57,967 nt of DNA, taken from positions 1 through 57,967 of the IMG/VR virus record IMGVR_UViG_3300030101_003566, one strand, 5' to 3'. How positions within the stretch are numbered: position 1 is the first letter of the stretch; every line of letters starts with the position of its first letter. Made by a program: the position numbers and the translations under genes. This document shows, piece by piece, positions 1 through 6,362 of this stretch. This stretch comes from a virus. The notes beneath the pieces are model-generated. The model saw only the letters and a list, made by a program, of their open reading frames with translations. It had not been told where the DNA came from and did not search any database.

Positions 1-1
1 T

Positions 2-679
2 TGGTTCGTTGGAGAAAACGTTAGTGGACACATTAAACTCGGTCTCGACACCGTACTCCAGGACTTGGCGAGTGAAGGTTACGACACAAGGACATTTATT
101 ATTCCAGCTTCATCCGTTGGTGCATGGCACAAAAGGGAAAGACTCTGGATTATTGGACATAAGGCAGTATCCGACACCGAGAGCCTGCGACTTAGAGGGA
201 GGAGTGGTCAAGAATGTAGATCTCCACAATGGCAGTTTCTCCAGGAAGAACAAGAAGGGCGTGAGGTATGGCGTGAAGCTGAAGGATGCAGTACATCATA
301 TGGAGAAGCTGTACCCAACACCGATGGCGAGGGATTACAAAGACACAATGAACTCAAAACCAAACAAACAAGAACACCTTCTAGACAGACTAAGAACATA
401 TCCGACACCAGCAGCGAGGGATTACAAGGACTCAACGCTAAGTCCAGCGTCGATGAGTCGCAACTCGGACAGTCTACCAACCATGATGATGCGAGAAGAC
501 AAGAAAACTGGTGGCAAACTCAATCCGAACTTTGTGGAGTTCCTGATGGGATTTCCTATGAACTGGACAAAGGTCGAGTCGGAAGAATTAAAGGACTAGG
601 TAATGCCATTGTGCCACAAATAGCCTGGTTTATCGGAAACGCCATTGTATCAGCTCAGAACGCTCAAGAAGATAGTTGA
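2..679 (+). CDS. DNA cytosine-C5 methyltransferase, C-terminal part (gene cut by window edge)
   Basis: This is the C-terminal half of a C5 cytosine methyltransferase, which transfers a methyl group from S-adenosylmethionine to C5 of a target cytosine. The frame is open from base 2 and starts with a GENV motif (ENV motif IV), then GHIKLGLDTVL, then RERLWIIGH near codon 50. It ends with GLGNAIVPQIAWFIGNAI, which matches motif X of the family. The middle, the variable target-recognition region, carries repeats of the type V/I-S-D-T...EGLQG. The N-terminus with motif I lies at 57761-57967, and the catalytic GGFPCQ loop is absent from both pieces, so it probably sits in the junction gap. The 3' end overlaps the convergent gene ending at 650 by 30 bp. 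An open frame at 3-599 overlaps nearly the whole segment. The family call is secure; the target site is unknown. Confidence 0.85.
   Translation, partial: WFVGENVSGHIKLGLDTVLQDLASEGYDTRTFIIPASSVGAWHKRERLWIIGHKAVSDTESLRLRGRSGQECRSPQWQFLQEEQEGREVWREAEGCSTSYGEAVPNTDGEGLQRHNELKTKQTRTPSRQTKNISDTSSEGLQGLNAKSSVDESQLGQSTNHDDARRQENWWQTQSELCGVPDGISYELDKGRVGRIKGLGNAIVPQIAWFIGNAIVSAQNAQEDS
3..599 (+). CDS. Overlapping alternate-frame ORF with YPTP/ARDYKD repeats, open at left edge
   Basis: This frame is shifted +1 relative to the methyltransferase and stays open from the window edge for 198 codons. Its product has TWRVKVTTQGHLLFQL near the start, then three copies of a YPTPxAxDYKD-type repeat, and ends with GGKLNPNFVEFLMGFPMNWT. 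From memory, phage proteins annotated as cytosine methyltransferase or hypothetical often carry the pattern LTWKxKxTxxxRLLFQL...LPTPTARDxKD...LNPxFVEWLMGFPxGWT, so this frame resembles a real protein family as well as overlapping one. No separate ribosome-binding site is visible; any start lies in the missing junction or depends on frameshifting. The alternative is a conserved-looking shadow of a repetitive methyltransferase region. Confidence 0.5.
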   Translation, partial: GSLEKTLVDTLNSVSTPYSRTWRVKVTTQGHLLFQLHPLVHGTKGKDSGLLDIRQYPTPRACDLEGGVVKNVDLHNGSFSRKNKKGVRYGVKLKDAVHHMEKLYPTPMARDYKDTMNSKPNKQEHLLDRLRTYPTPAARDYKDSTLSPASMSRNSDSLPTMMMREDKKTGGKLNPNFVEFLMGFPMNWTKVESEELKD

Positions 680-1111
680 TAACATCTGACTAGGTTTAGC
701 ATAGATAACCTCTCGCATGTCCCTAATTTTACGTCTGAGAGCCTTTTTTTCGCACTCATCGACCACGTTTTGCAAGGTTTTGCTAAAAAGGTCATATTGA
801 TACCACATTATCTGTTTATCTTGAAAACGTACAACGCCAGTTTTTAATAAGGTGCGATAGTGATAATTAATGGCATCAGCTTGTAATTCTGCCCAAGTGC
901 AAATGTTTTGAAAGTCCTCGCCGTTGCCAATAATCCAATTGTGAGCTTTAAGTTTTGCGATGGAATTTTTGCGATCGCTGTGAATTATTTGTGTATCTTC
1001 TATAGCATTGATAATAACTGATCGCCACAACCTCTCTTCAGGTAATGACGGTTTATGAAATAAAGCATCTGCGGCTATTTCATATGTATTTGTCTCTACA
1101 AATTCTGCCAT
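650..1111 (-). CDS. Conserved-looking phage protein, unknown function
   Basis: 153 aa, soluble, no signal or membrane segment. The middle has W-I-I-G-N-G-E-D-F followed by a helical ICTWAELQADAINYHYR segment, which resembles small phage proteins with a W..SxDFxxVCxLAGLDPxxVR pattern, recalled from memory. The C-terminal third is Lys/Arg-rich. It is the last gene of the leftward operon and its start overlaps the stop of the upstream gene by one base. Its end overlaps the convergent methyltransferase by 30 bp, with no room for a terminator between them. Function not recognised. Confidence 0.6.
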   Translation of the reverse strand: MAEFVETNTYEIAADALFHKPSLPEERLWRSVIINAIEDTQIIHSDRKNSIAKLKAHNWIIGNGEDFQNICTWAELQADAINYHYRTLLKTGVVRFQDKQIMWYQYDLFSKTLQNVVDECEKKALRRKIRDMREVIYAKPSQMLSTIFLSVLS

Positions 1112-1335
1112 TAGTGTCCATATATCTTTATTAAGTGTAATAAAGTGTCTTCGTACACTTGTATAATATATGAGTCAGCTTTCTGGTCAAGGTAAAAGCT
1201 ATAGTCTTTAAATATGCTTTCAAGCATATGCATTCTTGCAACGCCATCTAATGTTTCAGGATCAACCAGTTCAGTAACAAAGACGCTGGACTCTTTGCCA
1301 AATATATCTTCCCAAACTGATTTTTTATTAGCCAT
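1111..1335 (-). CDS. Small hypothetical protein
   Basis: 74 aa, acidic and helical, beginning MANKKSVWEDIFGKESS. No known domain recognised. Translation is probably coupled to the next gene through a one-base stop/start overlap. No Shine-Dalgarno sequence is visible before the ATG; instead a promoter-like TTGTTC-N18-TACAAT lies only 5 bases upstream, which would give a leaderless or nearly leaderless transcript. Confidence 0.5.
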   Translation of the reverse strand: MANKKSVWEDIFGKESSVFVTELVDPETLDGVARMHMLESIFKDYSFYLDQKADSYIIQVYEDTLLHLIKIYGH

Positions 1336-1340
1336 ACACT

Positions 1341-1370
1341 ATTGTAGGCATTAATCAGTCTAAAGAACAA
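1341..1370 (-). promoter_or_regulatory. Putative promoter giving a near-leaderless mRNA
   Basis: On the minus strand TTGTTC (1370-1365) is separated by 18 bases from TACAAT (1346-1341). The start codon of the gene at 1335 lies 5 bases after the -10, and no ribosome-binding site is present. Prediction from sequence only. Confidence 0.35.
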
Positions 1371-1384
1371 GACTTGACATGAAG

Positions 1385-1528
1385 TTATTTTTTATAAAGT
1401 TCTTTTTCCAACTCGGCTAAAGGGTGCAACTCCTCTTTTAGCTGTTGCAGTAACTCTTCGTTGAAGATCTCTTGATCGTCCTCTTCAACGTGCGTCTGTT
1501 CTATCTTCTCTTCTTCATAATCTCTCAT
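1385..1528 (-). CDS. Small acidic protein, 47 aa
   Basis: Starts MRDYEEEKIEQTHVEEDD and is very rich in Glu/Asp and Leu, probably one long charged helix. The ATG overlaps the stop of the upstream gene as ATGA and is preceded by GAGGA, so translational coupling is likely. No family recognised. The base after its stop begins an intergenic stretch carrying the promoter of the next gene. Confidence 0.55.
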   Translation of the reverse strand: MRDYEEEKIEQTHVEEDDQEIFNEELLQQLKEELHPLAELEKELYKK

Positions 1529-1725
1529 AGCATATCCTCAAAGTAAGTTATTTTTATTCTAAGTTTATCTAGTTCCTGGCGTGAGGATTCTTGTAAATGA
1601 TCGTCCTCTTTATGCGATGCTAAAGTATTAACCAACAAACGTAACGCCGTTTGCGTTTCATGCGACAGTTCATTGTAGCGACTAAGCTCGTGCCAGTTTA
1701 ATAAATCAGTTGAGTTTTTTTTCAT
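1525..1725 (-). CDS. Small hypothetical protein
   Basis: 66 aa from the ATG at 1725, chosen over one six codons upstream because GGAGGTGATA lies directly before it. Helical, polar, beginning MKKNSTDLLNWHELSRYN. The 5' end overlaps the end of the upstream gene by 20 bp and the 3' end overlaps the next start by 4 bp, so it sits in a tightly packed operon. Function not recognised. Confidence 0.5.
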   Translation of the reverse strand: MKKNSTDLLNWHELSRYNELSHETQTALRLLVNTLASHKEDDHLQESSRQELDKLRIKITYFEDML

Positions 1726-1978
1726 TATCACCTCCGTCTTCATATTTATTTTTAAATTTCTGCGAAACTATGTTGTGTTTTTTAGTTAGTTCTTGAATGT
1801 CAACACCTATGTCTTTGCCTGTTTCCAGTCTGACATAGTCATGTTGATGGTCGTTTAACAGTTGATGTTTTTTAAAATAAACTTGATACCATGCCATAAT
1901 TTCTTGACAAACCATGGCATACTCACCAATGTCTATTATTTTTTGCCTGATGTCTTCTAAATCGTGATCGTCAATCAT
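1706..1978 (-). CDS. Small hypothetical protein
   Basis: 90 aa, helical and highly charged, beginning MIDDHDLEDIRQKIIDIGEY, with one aromatic stretch (IMAWYQVYFKKH). GAGGGAC precedes the ATG; this ribosome-binding site is formed by the last codons of the upstream RHH-like gene. Same leftward operon. Nothing in it identifies a function. Confidence 0.5.
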   Translation of the reverse strand: MIDDHDLEDIRQKIIDIGEYAMVCQEIMAWYQVYFKKHQLLNDHQHDYVRLETGKDIGVDIQELTKKHNIVSQKFKNKYEDGGDNEKKLN

Positions 1979-1982
1979 AATG

Positions 1983-2228
1983 TTAGTCCCTCTTATAAGC
2001 GGTTAAAAATTTACTAAGTTCTTTTTCATTCATTTTCAGTTCTTTGCCTATTTTACTGTAGTAATCCCTCATCATGACAGCTACCATTTCTCCAGCTGTG
2101 CGATGTTCATAATGTGCCAACAGATCTAACTTATCTCTGGTAGCATTACGAATGGCCATCGTAGTCCACTTGGTTTTATCTTTTTCTATTTTACTTCTTT
2201 TTATTTCCGTCTTACCTTGTATTTTCAT
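1983..2228 (-). CDS. Ribbon-helix-helix-like small DNA-binding protein
   Basis: 81 aa. After a Lys-rich start, residues about 20-57 read KWTTMAIRNATRDKLDLLA then a second helix GEMVAVMMRDYY. A short polar beta strand followed by two helices is the pattern of ribbon-helix-helix regulators and antitoxins. AAGGAGC precedes the ATG. It could regulate the operon it sits in. No toxin-like partner was recognised beside it. The fold is inferred from pattern only. Confidence 0.5.
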   Translation of the reverse strand: MKIQGKTEIKRSKIEKDKTKWTTMAIRNATRDKLDLLAHYEHRTAGEMVAVMMRDYYSKIGKELKMNEKELSKFLTAYKRD

Positions 2229-2237
2229 AACTGCTCC

Positions 2238-2387
2238 TTATAAATCTGCTTGATCATCGTAATGCGGTCCAGAGTCTTGCTCTAAGCACTCTCGTGCATA
2301 CTTAGCCGCTTCTTCTTCAGACATACCCATGTCTAAACCTTCTTCATACTTATACTCTAAATATTCATCGTTTATTTCACAACTCAT
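2238..2387 (-). CDS. Small acidic protein, 49 aa
   Basis: Reads MSCEINDEYLEYKYEEGLD and then MSEEEAAKYAREC, an acidic helical peptide. A perfect AGGAGG lies upstream of the ATG and the start overlaps the stop of the upstream gene as ATGA. Too short for family assignment, but the ribosome-binding site and operon spacing support a real gene. Confidence 0.55.
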   Translation of the reverse strand: MSCEINDEYLEYKYEEGLDMGMSEEEAAKYARECLEQDSGPHYDDQADL

Positions 2388-2773
2388 GCTTTATCCTCCT
2401 TTTTTTTATCTAATACATTTAAAATATCAAGAGGCATACCGTCTGGAAACCTACGCCAGTTCTTCTTACCTTGCTCTACCCTATCTTGATAATTTTCACG
2501 ACTTTTATTTTTGATGTAGTTTTCATATTCACTTTGCTCTCTTTTTATCTCATCTTTATAATACTGCACTCTGACTTTACAAAGATCTATGGTTCCTTGT
2601 TGAATTGCGATCATTTTTTCTAAACTCTGTTCCATTTCAAGTAAATATTGTTCGTGCATTGTTAGCGTTTCCTGCATTTCGCTCAAAAATGAATTATGAA
2701 AGTTATTTTCATTTGGAGTAAAGCCGTCGTCCAATAGTTTTTGCACATAACTTTTTGTTTCTATATCTGTCAT
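2384..2773 (-). CDS. Coiled-coil hypothetical protein
   Basis: 129 aa, almost entirely charged helix. Residues about 25-95 have heptad-like hydrophobic spacing (QETLTMHEQYLLEMEQSLEK). The C-terminus is basic then acidic. CAGGAG precedes the ATG. It follows the ParB-domain gene by 17 bases in the same operon. No function recognised; a scaffolding or partner role would be a guess. Confidence 0.55.
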   Translation of the reverse strand: MTDIETKSYVQKLLDDGFTPNENNFHNSFLSEMQETLTMHEQYLLEMEQSLEKMIAIQQGTIDLCKVRVQYYKDEIKREQSEYENYIKNKSRENYQDRVEQGKKNWRRFPDGMPLDILNVLDKKKEDKA

Positions 2774-2790
2774 TATAATCTCCTGTCTGG

Positions 2791-3597
2791 TTAAAATTTA
2801 TTTTTAAGGTCTTCTGCTACTTCATCAACTATCGTGTTGTTAAAGGTCGTTTTGTTAAACTGCTTACTAGCATTTAACCCTTTGTTATACACTCTGAGCA
2901 AGTTGGCAATGTAGCCATTTCTATTAGACTGTCCGTGCATATCTGCACTATTTTTTGAAATAGCTTTATACATACGGTCTAAATCGAAATCTCGGTGCCT
3001 CATTAAGTACAACAGACCCATTAAAAATCCACTTTTTTTGTACTCTCTGAAATATGGCTCTAAAGAGAGGATAAACTCAGCTCTCATTTTAGCTAATTCT
3101 AGGTTTTGAATCTTCATCGTGCCTTCAGTAAAACCTGATGATCTTATGTTCGCAACTGTTGTCAACAGTAACACGCTGAAATGCACTCCCAGTTTATACT
3201 TATCAATAAACCATTCGGCAGTTCGATAATTACTGTGATTGGTTTTACCATTACTATTTGTTTCTTCATCAATTTCTTTACCAACCCAATAGTGTAAGTA
3301 ATCCTTTTCTGACCATCTACTGGTGGTGCTGTTTAGACAAGCGATGTCGCTTTCAGTAAGCACTTTGGTTATAAAATATGGGACAGGTAAATTTAATTTT
3401 TGGTAAGCGAAGAAACGATGTTGTCCATCTAAGATCTGAAACTCATCATTTACCTGGATCGGTTGGTGTAAGTCTTTTATTTTAATACTATCAACTAATT
3501 TATTTACCCATGTTTGTTTGATCGGTCGATTGTTTGGATATAAAGTAAACAACTCATAATCTTGACTGTATTCTATTTCCATTTTTTCTTTTTTCAT
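2791..3597 (-). CDS. ParB/sulfiredoxin-fold domain protein
   Basis: 268 aa from the ATG at 3597, chosen over an upstream in-frame start because GGAG sits 9 bases before it and a promoter lies inside the longer reading. Residues about 15-80 contain LYPNNRPIKQTWVNKLVDSI and ILDGQHRFFAYQKL, the ParB N-terminal box with DGQHR at 57-61 in place of GERRxRA. The remainder is helical and I do not see a clear helix-turn-helix, so canonical parS binding is not shown. Phage proteins with this fold can act as nucleases, regulators or CTP-dependent clamps. It is the first gene of the leftward operon. A parS-like palindrome occurs at 19494, but a link is only a hypothesis. Confidence 0.7.
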   Translation of the reverse strand: MKKEKMEIEYSQDYELFTLYPNNRPIKQTWVNKLVDSIKIKDLHQPIQVNDEFQILDGQHRFFAYQKLNLPVPYFITKVLTESDIACLNSTTSRWSEKDYLHYWVGKEIDEETNSNGKTNHSNYRTAEWFIDKYKLGVHFSVLLLTTVANIRSSGFTEGTMKIQNLELAKMRAEFILSLEPYFREYKKSGFLMGLLYLMRHRDFDLDRMYKAISKNSADMHGQSNRNGYIANLLRVYNKGLNASKQFNKTTFNNTIVDEVAEDLKNKF

Positions 3598-3681
3598 AAT
3601 GAATTCTCCATCGCTAATTAATCTTTTCCCTCCTTCCTTGTTTATTAGACCTTCGTCTAATTGATTTAACTTAGTAACTTT

Positions 3682-3709
3682 AGAATACTTTAAATTTTTT
3701 ATATTGCAA
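3682..3709 (-). promoter_or_regulatory. Putative promoter of the leftward ParB operon
   Basis: On the minus strand TTGCAA (3709-3704), 16 bases, TATTCT (3687-3682). It lies about 85 bases upstream of the chosen ParB start and inside the longer alternative ORF, which supports the downstream ATG at 3597. Confidence 0.45.
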
Positions 3710-3955
3710 GACCTTTTCAACACTTTTTTTATATTATTTTAAATATAGTATGTGTTAAATAATATGGATAATACTGATATGGATATGATGATAAGTTCAG
3801 GGGCAACGATACAACATGCCCCAAATGCCCCCTCACTCATCTATAGGATTTACAATGATTAATTATAAAACAGGTCAAATTTACCATAGTGGGGTAGCAA
3901 AGTCCAACTATTTACTGTAATATATCCATAGAAATAAACGAGTAAGTAGTTGATT
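3710..3955. other. Divergent intergenic region
   Basis: No credible gene. It separates the leftward ParB operon from the rightward arm/GIY-YIG gene. It contains GGGGCAAC at about 3798 and two GCCCC tracts near 3820-3835 in otherwise AT-rich DNA, which could be operator sites. No clear rightward promoter was identified. Confidence 0.4.
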
Positions 3956-4615
3956 ATGGACGATAATTTACCAAGAAAGGTGAGCCGTACCCCCTCAGCC
4001 CAAAAAACCATTGATCTTAACGATGAATTTATCGTAAATTGGCGTGTAAACATGGCCGGTAAGCGTAGTTTTTACTTACGAGATAGTCAGGTAAACTGTT
4101 TATTGATTAATTATTCGAAGAAAGGTAGTCATTCCTTCGCTTATGATTATCGACACGGCAAAACCCATAAATCTAAGGTTTTTGGGTATTTTCCAGCGAT
4201 GACGACCGAAGATGCTCGGCTCAGGGCACTAGAGATTGATAATGATTGCATCAAAAACAACAAAAGTTATGATGATTTGTTTGAGATACACCGGTTGCCA
4301 AAGACATTGTACTTTTTAATGACACCTGGTGGTCAGATAAAAATTGGTCAGTCTACTGACCTATTCAATCGGATTCAAACATCAGGAGAATTAAGTGAAG
4401 GATCTGTAATTTTGGGTTTCCGAGAGGAGAGTAAATTTGTTAATGAGAGTAAATTAAAGTATTTGTATCGCACTTTTCAAGAAAAAGGTAGCGAATATTT
4501 TAAAAAAAACGACTTTTTGTTAGATCTTATTGCTCGTTTTTGCGTTTTTCGGGATTCTGATGTGCAAATTGCACGGCTCATGGGGCAACAAGACATAGAA
4601 ATTAGCCAAAAATAG
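3956..4615 (+). CDS. Integrase arm-type domain joined to T5orf172/GIY-YIG-like domain
   Basis: 219 aa from the ATG at 3956; a TTG two codons upstream is less likely. Residues about 56-91 (SFAYDYRHGKTHKSK..GYFPAMTTEDAR) resemble the DUF4102-type N-terminal DNA-binding domain of tyrosine integrases, with the typical G-x-FPxMTxxxAR ending. Residues about 118-141 (LYF...IKIGQSTDLFNRIQ) and a later conserved-looking Glu and GSEYF near 179-183 resemble T5orf172/MUG113, a GIY-YIG relative. No recombinase catalytic R-H-R-Y residues are present and the protein is too short to hold them. It may be a sequence-guided nuclease or a DNA-binding regulator. The next 300 bp are an unusual inverted-repeat-bounded region. 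Domain calls are pattern-based. Confidence 0.6.
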   Translation: MDDNLPRKVSRTPSAQKTIDLNDEFIVNWRVNMAGKRSFYLRDSQVNCLLINYSKKGSHSFAYDYRHGKTHKSKVFGYFPAMTTEDARLRALEIDNDCIKNNKSYDDLFEIHRLPKTLYFLMTPGGQIKIGQSTDLFNRIQTSGELSEGSVILGFREESKFVNESKLKYLYRTFQEKGSEYFKKNDFLLDLIARFCVFRDSDVQIARLMGQQDIEISQK

Positions 4616-4914
4616 GATTTTTTTCCCATTTTCTACTATGCAACTGCTTACAAAAACTTTTTTTAAAAACATTTTGCAGAATACACAAATATTTTAGGAA
4701 ACTAGGAAAAATAAGATAAGAATAGGGTTTTAAGGATTTATAACTAGGAAAATTTTAGGAATTATTCCTAGTTTTTAGGAAAAATAGCATAAATAATCAA
4801 AAAACCGACTAAAAAAATAGAATTTTTTTTATTTTTTTTTAATTTCTAAGGGTGTGCATAGTAGAAATTAGGACAAAAGTTGCTATTTTAAGTTAATTTT
4901 ATGATAATTATTCA
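4616..4914. repeat. AT-rich region with TAGGAA iterons and 13-bp terminal inverted repeats
   Basis: No gene. TTTCTACTATGCA at 4630-4642 is repeated inverted as TGCATAGTAGAAA at 4855-4867. Between them TAGGAA occurs at 4695, 4703, 4745, 4756 and 4776 and inverted at 4765; ACTAGGAA at 4743 and TTCCTAGT at 4765 form a perfect 8-bp dyad. An A/T-only tract follows at about 4812-4845. The small terminase starts 48 bases after the right repeat. Iterons plus an AT tract suggest a replication origin; closeness to the small terminase also allows a packaging (pac) site. Confidence 0.55.
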
Positions 4915-5412
4915 ATGGGATCACATAAATCAGTAGCATTACGTACAGAAAAAGACTTAACTTTAAAACAAAAGAAGTTTTTAAAGATATTAGTTAAAAA
5001 TTGGGGAATGATTTCGCAAACAGAGGCGGCATTACAAGCCGGATATGGCAAAAATGAAAATTCAGCGAGAGTTATGGCTAGTAAAATGCTGGATTCAAAG
5101 AAAAACCCACATATTTCAAGAGTTTTAGAAAACATGTTAGCCAAAGAAGCTGAGAAATATGAAAAAGATAAATTAAGACGTTACAAAACATTTGAAAGAT
5201 TACGAGATGGGGCAGAAAATAAAGGGCAGTTTACAGCATCAATCAATGCCGAATATCGATCAGGTCAATTAGCTGGATTGTTTGTAGATAAAAAAGAGAT
5301 ACAACATTCAACACTTGAAGGTATGTCTAGAGAGCAGTTAGAAACCAGATTGCAAGAGCTTGAGGATAAGATAGGTGCAAATACAATCATAATACAAGAA
5401 AGTCAAGAATGA
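4915..5412 (+). CDS. Terminase small subunit
   Basis: 165 aa. Residues about 15-75 (LTLKQKKFLKILVKNWG..SQTEAALQAGYGKNENSARVMASKML) have the pattern of small terminases: LTxKQxxF, then a helix-turn-helix with TEAAxxAGY and SARVxASxxL. This subunit recognises the packaging site and recruits the large subunit. The C-terminal half is a charged helix (GMSREQLETRLQELEDKIG), suitable for oligomerisation. It lies 5.6 kb before the large subunit with accessory genes between, which is unusual. No strong ribosome-binding site is visible before the ATG. The family call is firm by motif; DNA target unknown. Confidence 0.75.
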   Translation: MGSHKSVALRTEKDLTLKQKKFLKILVKNWGMISQTEAALQAGYGKNENSARVMASKMLDSKKNPHISRVLENMLAKEAEKYEKDKLRRYKTFERLRDGAENKGQFTASINAEYRSGQLAGLFVDKKEIQHSTLEGMSREQLETRLQELEDKIGANTIIIQESQE

Positions 5413-5522
5413 GTTAAATCATATCTACTTATAGTTATTGAGCACAACTAAAATTGTTAATATCCAAATAGCTAATGGAATAGATAAAATTATCGTAATT
5501 TTTACAAATAAAATTAGTCTAT

Positions 5523-5804
5523 TCATTCTTCATTATATTGCCCACATTCACATGGAACTCTTGAATGTATATCATCGTAAGATGATGATAAATTATAGTA
5601 CCCTTTACCAGCACACATTTTACATTCTGTGAACGCCCCCTCTCTATAACAATTTAGTTCTAATTTTAAGCTTTTCTCGTCAAGATCTTTATATTCTGCA
5701 TACATAGTTTCCTCTATCCACTTTAACAACTCTGCTCGGCTGTCATCTTCCATAGCATAAAGTCTAATTCGCACTAAATCATCTATCATTTCTTCTCTAG
5801 TCAT
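5523..5804 (-). CDS. Small protein with DnaJ-like half zinc finger
   Basis: 93 aa. The C-terminal third has CKMCAGKGYY and, about 16 residues later, CECG, giving a CxxCxGxG...CxC cluster like one half of a DnaJ cysteine-rich domain. The N-terminal part is helical (REEMIDDLVRIRLYAMEDD). Of two adjacent ATGs the second at 5804 has better spacing from GAGG. Last gene of the leftward small-gene train. Binding of zinc is inferred; no J domain is present, so a chaperone role is not implied. Confidence 0.55.
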   Translation of the reverse strand: MTREEMIDDLVRIRLYAMEDDSRAELLKWIEETMYAEYKDLDEKSLKLELNCYREGAFTECKMCAGKGYYNLSSSYDDIHSRVPCECGQYNEE

Positions 5805-5807
5805 CAT

Positions 5808-6008
5808 TCACCTCTCTTTAATAAAAAATCTATCCATAATAATTTCTACATCACCAACAATATCGCAAAATTTATCTTCTGCTTCTGGAGTTCTCTCACC
5901 ATCTTCATCACAGACTGAGTCAATAGCCGAAAACTCCAAAATATGCTCTGACAATTCTGAATATAGCTCAACCCATATTTCTGTTGGTATTTTTATTTTA
6001 TCTCTCAT
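5808..6008 (-). CDS. Small acidic hypothetical protein
   Basis: 66 aa, acidic and helical (ELYSELSEHILEFSAIDSV, EDKFCDIVGDVEIIMDRFF). Start preceded by the GAGGTGAATGATGA initiation module used four times in this train. Its 5' end overlaps the end of the upstream gene. Function not recognised. Confidence 0.5.
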   Translation of the reverse strand: MRDKIKIPTEIWVELYSELSEHILEFSAIDSVCDEDGERTPEAEDKFCDIVGDVEIIMDRFFIKER

Positions 6009-6204
6009 CATTCACCTCCTCTCTATTTCTAATAAAATTAATAAGTTTTTCCCAGTCGCCTTTATATGCTTTACCAGTGAACAAAACTTGATTGTTCTCA
6101 CCATGTCGCATTGTTATCCTAGAGTTTTCTAAACTTAGAATAATTTCTGCACTTCCTTCAGCTGGTTCTTTAAAATCCCTTTTTCCTAGTTCATTTCTAG
6201 TCAT
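5998..6204 (-). CDS. Small hypothetical protein
   Basis: 68 aa with beta-rich pattern (AEIILSLENSRITMRHG, NQVLFTGKAYKGDWEKLINFI). Its last codons, EVNDER, are made by the ribosome-binding site and start codon of the next gene, so the two are translationally coupled. No family recognised. Confidence 0.5.
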   Translation of the reverse strand: MTRNELGKRDFKEPAEGSAEIILSLENSRITMRHGENNQVLFTGKAYKGDWEKLINFIRNREEVNDER

Positions 6205-6346
6205 CATTCACCTCCCACCCTAATAATTTGCAAATCTTGTCATAAGTTTCTTGTCCAGAACTAGAAAATCTATCATAATCCCAACCCATTAAATCTACTA
6301 GTTCAAGCAACTGTTCAAATTGCTTTTGTGTAATTTTTTTATTCAT
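6197..6346 (-). CDS. Small hypothetical protein, 49 aa
   Basis: Reads MNKKITQKQFEQLLELVDL followed by MGWDYDRFSSSGQETYDKI and ends WEVNDD. An ATG three bases upstream is an alternative. As in its neighbour, the EVND ending is the coding reading of the next gene's GAGGTGAATGATGA initiation module. Short, helical, no function recognised. Confidence 0.5.
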   Translation of the reverse strand: MNKKITQKQFEQLLELVDLMGWDYDRFSSSGQETYDKICKLLGWEVNDD

Positions 6347-6362
6347 CATTCACCTCTCTTAT

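Noticed and set aside
208-480. 90-codon minus-strand frame in the methyltransferase
   Set aside because: Lies opposite two overlapping open frames; no ribosome-binding site or recognised motif. Repeats in the sequence keep it open.
3787-3801. ATGATAAGTTCAGG also at the helicase start (53817)
   Set aside because: A single 14-bp match between an intergenic region and a gene start with no further similarity; likely chance.
3956-4615. Functional tyrosine integrase
   Set aside because: Only an arm-type domain is seen; catalytic R-H-R-Y residues and the length for them are missing.
5438-5632. 64-codon rightward frame after the small terminase
   Set aside because: Runs into and opposes a convergent gene; its Ile/His-rich AT content looks random and no ribosome-binding site is seen.
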